Shown: in pieces, positions 59,103 through 64,000 of the stretch
How the letters are laid out: every line of letters starts with the position of its first letter
Position numbering within the stretch: the stretch's first letter is position 1
Origin: Aquanectria penicillioides
Lineage: Eukaryota > Ascomycota > Sordariomycetes > Hypocreales > Nectriaceae
DNA length: 64,000 nt
NCBI GenBank assembly: GCA_003415625.1
Contig: PYIU01000001.1
Span: forward strand, 6,450,210 to 6,514,209
Direction: 5' to 3'
The notes under the pieces: generated by a model
What the model was told of the DNA's origin: nothing
Seen by the model: the letters and a program-made list of their open reading frames with translations, nothing else
Databases searched by the model: none
Position numbers and translations under genes: made by a program

Positions 59103-59889
59103 CCTTCCGCCATGCTTTCTTCCTCCGTACCATTCCATAACCGTTTACCGACGGCCAACTTACCCAACACGAGGCGTAAGACACGCGATCCCTTACTCAA
59201 ACGAGAAGATCAACCTTCAAGACCGAGATACCCCTCTTTTCTTTTCCTTCTACTTACCCGCCCGCCCCTCCCCCCTTCATCACCCCGGACCTCCTCCCAT
59301 TGATAGACCCCTCTTAATTATCTCACACCCGCATGTTTTTCATTATCAAAATGGAGAGAGAAATGGAAAGAGAGGGAATTAAAACAATAAAACGAAACCC
59401 TGTCAAGCCCTTCGGTGACCAAAAACGGCTCCCATGGTTGTTCATCAATGCTCTGGATGTCCATCTGCAAAGCATCAATTATCCACAATCACAACACCAT
59501 TGCCTGCTGCCTCCCGATGACACGCCTTTCTCGTCCATCTTCCATTTTCTTCCCCCCCTTTGTCTCCCGCTCTCTTCCCCTCTCCATATCGCCGTCCTTG
59601 TTCGTCTTCTTCCGTCTCCGCCGCCGGACTCTCCGCGTCTCCTCACTTTTCGTCGTCGTCCTAGCTCCCATTTGTCAAGGGAACGTGAGACGGTGGAAGA
59701 AAGGAGAAAAAAAGAACCCCCCCCCAAACTCATTACGTACACGATGGCCAAACTGCATAATCACCCACTCGCCAGAAACACATGCGCAACGACTCACATG
59801 CACACCTGCGTACATAGCTGCCGCTGTCTGTCTGCGGTTGCTATGCTACTCATAAGCCATTGGCAACTTTTCCCTTCTTGATTCGGTCG

Positions 59890-59893
59890 TCTC

Positions 59894-59920
<27 letters not shown>
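59890..59920. repeat. CT dinucleotide repeat followed by T run
   Basis: About thirteen CT units running into a T-rich tract. Confidence 0.85.
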
Positions 59921-59925
<5 letters not shown>

Positions 59926-60854
59926 CTTCTTTTTTTTCCCCGTCGTTGTCGCGTCGTCGTGTCGCCGCTCGCTTCCAACCTCCCATGACCCCGGAATACC
60001 ACCTAACTGCAGGGCTCCGTACCATCAGCTCGCTCGCTCGCTCGTCTCCATTGCAGACTCCAATGCTGCAGCAGTCGCCGAGATCCACTTGCCCTCGTGA
60101 TGCCTCAGATAGAGTGCGTCTCCTTGGGGGCGATGCAAAGCTAACTCAATCTTCAACAGTATCTGAGTTGCATCCCCAGCTCCATAATGATCCTCGCTTT
60201 GCTCCGCCACTCACGCGACTTCCCTCATCAGCGGGTGCAAAATAATCACCGCAGCACCGACATGTCAATCCTCGCCGTTGACTGGGTCAGACCCTCGGAG
60301 CGCCTCACCTTCTGGCTTCTGCTTCTCCACTCACTCAACCAGCCGGCCCCTCCCAAAGGAAAATCAACGCGGCTATGGATATAACCATAACGCCGCCATG
60401 CAGCTCGCCCCGTTGACGGGTTACGCGCTTGGCTGCAACCTGACAGCAAGCCCGTTTTTGGTTTCTTGTTCTATCTTTTTTGCTTTTTTCTTTTAGCTCG
60501 CGCCCAGGGACGTTGTCTTCAAATCTCCACAATATGGAAGGGGACCACCGGCTTGGCTTGACAAAACGGCCGTGACAAAAGCAAAGACCTTGAGACCGGG
60601 GTTTTGTCGACAAATCATAGCAGCTGGCTGGTCGGCCCGGCCCATCACAGAACAGAGGCATTTCTTTTTTTTTTTTTTTTTTCAGTCGGCTCGTCGCTCC
60701 CCGGCTGTTGCACACTTTTACCTCCCGGTTCTTCTACCTCCCAGTTCTTTTGTCTACAGCATCTCTCTCCCCGCTTCTTCCCCAGTCGTCTTGTCTTTCT
60801 CCCCATCACACTTGGGCACTAACCCCTCGTCTCTCCCCTCTTCGTCTTCTCACC

Positions 60855-60962
60855 ATGGTACATTTAGTCAATGGAGTGCTAGATGCCTCAACAGACCAGG
60901 TTCAAGGTACATCACACGAAATTAAAGCCATCAGCACTTTCACGGAGGCGTATGTGTTGTAG
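60855..60962 (+). CDS. candidate short ORF, 35 codons, unknown
   Basis: ATG in a strong CACCATGG context, directly after about 140 bases of C/T-rich sequence of the kind that precedes fungal start codons. The product MVHLVNGVLDASTDQ... has no recognised domain or signal peptide. The stop TAG is followed at once by GTATGT, a good splice donor, so it may instead be the first exon of an unrecognised transcript; another donor, GTACAT, lies inside it. It could be noncoding chance. Confidence 0.2.
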   Translation: MVHLVNGVLDASTDQVQGTSHEIKAISTFTEAYVL

Positions 60963-61553
60963 GTATGTATCGTATCTTTGGTCTCTTGTACACTGCTGGC
61001 AAATGACTGTCGCCGTGATAGCGATAGCAACAGCCGAAGTTTAAAATAAAAATAAAAACAAGGAAATCAAGGGTAGACGGACATGTTTCGACACCATGCC
61101 TCCTCTTGTCGTCTCGTCAACGCAAGAGTTCACACCACTTGCTCCAACTACCATCGCCATCACTAGCACGCCCAATCTCGTCGCCATGAAGAAGAAAAAT
61201 GTTCGCCGCCTCATCGCCACCTGCGGCCATCGGACACACTAGTCAACATGTGGCCTTTTTGCTTTCTTTTCGACTCGTCCTTTTTGCTTGTCCGAGCCTC
61301 TCAAAACAAAGCCAACACGACAAGGAGAGAAGGAAAAAAAAGATAACTCCGGTTCCCCTTTGCCACCAGGTAGATGCACTATCGCCTTCTCTGACGCGAA
61401 TCCAATCTTGTCGGTCTGTGACTTCCCTCGCTTTTCTCCATGCTCCATGTCCATTTTCCTCCACTGCGTGCGTGCCATTTTCTCCCTTGCCTTCCTCCAC
61501 ACCGCGATCGATACATCTGTGCGCTTAGATGAGAGGACCACCCTCCACGATAT

Positions 61554-61575
61554 AGCTCAGCTCAGCTCAGCTCAG
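61554..61575. repeat. CAGCT pentanucleotide repeat
   Basis: Four to five tandem AGCTC units about 160 bp beyond the RIM15 stop codon, probably in its 3' UTR or just outside. Confidence 0.8.
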
Positions 61576-61734
61576 GTCTCTCCACTCAAACGCCACGCTA
61601 CAATTCGTACATAGGAAAAAAAGCGTAAAAATGGGATAAAAAAGAATGAATGAATGATAAAAAAAAACCAGATTGGGTAGAGATTTCCGGTACAGTCCCA
61701 TGAATCAATGGATCGGGGATGATGAGCGGCTTCC

Positions 61735-64000
61735 TTATCTGCCTATCGGTCTTGGTGTAGCCTCCTCGAGCTCCTCACCGCCATCAGCCCGCGTGTTCAA
61801 AGGTCGCGGTGTCGCGTCGACACTGTCCGGCCCCGTTGGAGGGGTCTCAATAGTCCTGTTGTCGCTCTTGATGCCTGCGTCCGGTGGAGTCTGGGCTGGG
61901 GGGAAAACCCCGCCGTCCAGCACCCCTGTCTCCATCTCTTTGGATGGCGTAGTCACCACCTGTGTTACAGCCTCGGGGGTGCTCTCTGACCCCATTGTCA
62001 CGCTGTCGTGGCTGTTGGCACGCATCATCTCGATGCCCAGTTTTGAGCTGGGTAGACCCGCCTTGCCAAGCAATTGCTGGTTGCTTCGTCCAAACTGTTT
62101 CTCTCGACCCGCCCCGAGCTCCTCATCTTCGTCGTCGGCAGATTCCGTGCCCTCTGGCACCAGTCGCTCCCCAGCATCTCTCTTAATTTTGAGCTTCTCC
62201 AGCGACCGGGGAGCATGCTCCATAAGTGGAGGCGCCGACTGTTGGGTAAGTAGGTGAGGAATTGGCTTCCCCAGCCCTTCGAGCGTGCTCACGCCATCAT
62301 TGTCGGTGGTAATCCCCAGTCCAGCATCATCCCACTCATTGGTCGGCTTGCGACTGATGACAACGGGGGGTTCATCTGTAGTGGTCACAGATTCCGAATC
62401 TCCAAACAGGGATGAGCTAATAGAGTCTTCTCGGCTGGACATCATTGCGGTCCCAAGGCGGCCAGCAAACATAGACGACGTCGATGTCGGGCTATCTTCT
62501 ACGCGAGCATTTGCTTTCCGGATCCCCAATGGGACCGGTCGAGGTATGCCCGTCGACGGATTTGGCCCTGGCGATTCCGGTCGCCATTGGCACAGCCCCC
62601 GCAACACCTCAATCAATTTCGAGGAACTGATGGGTTTCTCGATAAGAGAATCAAAGTAATGCGGTGCCTGGAGCTCCTTGAGGTAAGCCGTGATAGCGAC
62701 AATGGGCGTATGTGAGTTGGCATTCTTAGTTTCTCGAATCATACGCGCCACGTCTGCTCCGCTGATTTGCGGCAACTGGTATTCCAGAAAGATGACATCA
62801 AACTTAATCTCGCTCATCGAGTATCGAACCGCCTCCGATCCATTGGAGACGGAAATGGTACGACAACGAAGCTTCTCCAACAGCTTCTCCATCACCATAC
62901 GGGACACGGGATGGTCTTCGCAGATGAGGACATCTAGCGGTCGGAATGTTGGCCCTGCATCAAATGCAATCTGCGACAGCCGCCGTGAGCTCTGCCTACG
63001 TCGCTGGACCCTAAGGAGAGCATTGTGTTTTTCTCCCTCGTTATCGGACGACGACGGAGACATGTCGAATACCTGGCTCCTTCGGTTTCGATGGTGGTGC
63101 AAGATGTCGGATGCAACTGGGCTTCCATCTTGGGACTGAGAGCCCACGGTGAGGGAACGCGATCGACCAGTCGAGGAGTTGCTGGACTGGCGTGGAGTTG
63201 CAACCGCCTTTTGCGGGGATAAAGATAGCGGCGGAGGGGCGGCGCCACGGCCCTTGGCAGGGGATGATGTTGCAACCGTCGTGGCGGCTTTTTGGAGGCT
63301 TGGCGGGACCTTTGGTATCTCGAATGCCGAGATAGGTTGCAGCGAAGGGCCCGATTGATGCGAGAGGCTGGACGAGTTGCTCGATGCCTTTCTGCGACCC
63401 TCCGGGCCCTGCCCTGTGACAAATGATACGAGCAATGGCGACGATGGCTGCGAAATCCGGCTGGGAGATGCATTTGCGTGGCCGAGGCCGGACGGTGACT
63501 GTGGTCGATTCTTCGCGTTTGAGATTGTTCTTTGAAGTGGGTTCGCCATCACAGGACTTCCTTCAAGCGAGGGTGCAGGCGACATGCCGCTGCCTGGTCC
63601 TCCGGGACTAACAGAGGACTGCTTACTCTGGGCGGCCAGCGCCTCGGCTCGAAGTTTCTGGATCACGTCCTTGTTGGCCTTCTCCAGCACGGGAAGATTT
63701 TTGAAGCTAAACGTTCCAAAGTCATCCATGGCCACCGGTTCGCTGAGCCGTCTGGACTTTAAATCCCGTACATGGGGCGGAATGTGCAGCGGCATGAGTT
63801 TGCGGTTCATCGAGTTGACTTGTGATCGGACTCGGGACAGGGCGTCGTGCGGTCGCTCAGGATATTCCGAGCCAGCGTTCGAAGAAGGGGGTGAAGTTTG
63901 ATCCTCCATCTCCTCGGCAAACGACTGCAAAACTGCGCCTCGGGCATCAAAGTATTCCGTATCCTCGGGGTTCTCTGGCTGGGGAACAAACTGAGCCTCA
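61735..64000 (-). CDS. rim15: Rim15-type protein kinase, C-terminal part (5' part beyond right edge)
   Basis: Open frame of 755 codons reaching the right edge without a start, ending in TAA at 61737-61735. The kinase catalytic core is outside the window. What is visible begins in the kinase C-terminal extension (PEDTEYFDARGA), then FGTFSFKNLPVLEKANKDVI, a long Ser/Pro-rich disordered stretch, and a response-regulator receiver domain (about 62590-62950): VLICEDHPVSRMVMEKLLEK, FDVIFLEYQLP, PIVAITAY and IEKPISSSKL. This order identifies the Rim15/Cek1/Ppk18 group, which acts downstream of TORC1, PKA and Pho85 to promote quiescence and stress responses (family knowledge). The acidic pair (ED), Thr and Lys of the receiver are present, but the phospho-acceptor position is Glu (codon 62784-62782), so phosphotransfer is unlikely. 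The 180-residue tail is Ser/Thr/Pro-rich. Introns cannot be excluded beyond the edge. Confidence 0.92.
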   Translation of the reverse strand, partial: EAQFVPQPENPEDTEYFDARGAVLQSFAEEMEDQTSPPSSNAGSEYPERPHDALSRVRSQVNSMNRKLMPLHIPPHVRDLKSRRLSEPVAMDDFGTFSFKNLPVLEKANKDVIQKLRAEALAAQSKQSSVSPGGPGSGMSPAPSLEGSPVMANPLQRTISNAKNRPQSPSGLGHANASPSRISQPSSPLLVSFVTGQGPEGRRKASSNSSSLSHQSGPSLQPISAFEIPKVPPSLQKAATTVATSSPAKGRGAAPPPLSLSPQKAVATPRQSSNSSTGRSRSLTVGSQSQDGSPVASDILHHHRNRRSQVFDMSPSSSDNEGEKHNALLRVQRRRQSSRRLSQIAFDAGPTFRPLDVLICEDHPVSRMVMEKLLEKLRCRTISVSNGSEAVRYSMSEIKFDVIFLEYQLPQISGADVARMIRETKNANSHTPIVAITAYLKELQAPHYFDSLIEKPISSSKLIEVLRGLCQWRPESPGPNPSTGIPRPVPLGIRKANARVEDSPTSTSSMFAGRLGTAMMSSREDSISSSLFGDSESVTTTDEPPVVISRKPTNEWDDAGLGITTDNDGVSTLEGLGKPIPHLLTQQSAPPLMEHAPRSLEKLKIKRDAGERLVPEGTESADDEDEELGAGREKQFGRSNQQLLGKAGLPSSKLGIEMMRANSHDSVTMGSESTPEAVTQVVTTPSKEMETGVLDGGVFPPAQTPPDAGIKSDNRTIETPPTGPDSVDATPRPLNTRADGGEELEEATPRPIGR

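Larger units (their letters stand above)
56683..61734. other. 5.1 kb gene-free stretch between the transporter and RIM15
   Basis: Transporter-proximal part is its promoter side; the far end is the RIM15 3' region. Contains a 13-base G run (57295-57307), GGGCGTGT repeats, a CTGGCCTATC decamer array, a GATT repeat, GTCGTGC repeats, CT tracts and T runs. The only candidate gene is a 35-codon frame at 60855-60962. Other frames lack motifs. Confidence 0.55.

Overview
The window is nuclear DNA of a filamentous ascomycete, most likely a Sordariomycete and plausibly Hypocreales. The evidence is short introns (52-212 nt) with GTRNGT donors, CTAAC/CTGAC branch points and YAG acceptors, pyrimidine-rich leaders, many long homopolymers, and a gene set of ascomycete families (Npr3, Rim15 with a C-terminal receiver, Sro9-type La protein, a DUF3824-like protein). 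The species was not identified. No rRNA, tRNA, transposon, CRISPR array, virus or secondary-metabolite cluster was recognised.

Layout: a C2H2 regulator runs off the left edge (-, 1-737). An 8.8 kb gene-poor stretch follows. PRP31 (-, 9524-11413) and CLF1 (+, 11741-13768) are a divergent pair of spliceosome genes. Next come an RS/glycine-zipper DUF3824-like protein (-, 16532-18625), the La-motif protein SRO9 (-, 23043-25497) and the Golgi protein SFT2 (-, 29189-30196). A MITF/USF-type bHLH factor (+, 34993-36552) converges on NPR3 (-, 37448-39701). Ethanolamine kinase EKI1 (+, 41622-43009) follows, then a 1263-residue Zn-cluster/C2H2 protein (+, 49278-53407), an MFS phosphate/glycerophosphodiester-type transporter (-, 54479-56682), and the C-terminal part of the RIM15 kinase (-, 61735 to the right edge). 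Twelve genes in 64 kb is sparse. The gaps of 1-9 kb hold microsatellites, homopolymers and a recurrent TACCTAGGTA-type palindrome family, with no recognisable genes.

The genes do not form one pathway. Two are splicing factors. Npr3, Rim15 and the transporter belong to nutrient (TORC1/PKA/phosphate) signalling, and Sro9 to translation. Sft2 and Eki1 serve membrane traffic and phosphatidylethanolamine synthesis.

The most notable sequence-level result is that three otherwise conserved genes (SRO9, SFT2, EKI1) each lack one base inside a short C/G run. In each case one extra C/G rejoins two conserved reading frames. Shared homopolymer miscalls in the assembly explain this best; three real lesions are less likely. 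I found no convincing undescribed biological system. The best leads are the in-frame, stop-free PRP31 intron, the PRP31/CLF1 shared promoter, the degenerate Rim15 receiver (Asp to Glu), and the mixed Zn-cluster/C2H2 architecture.
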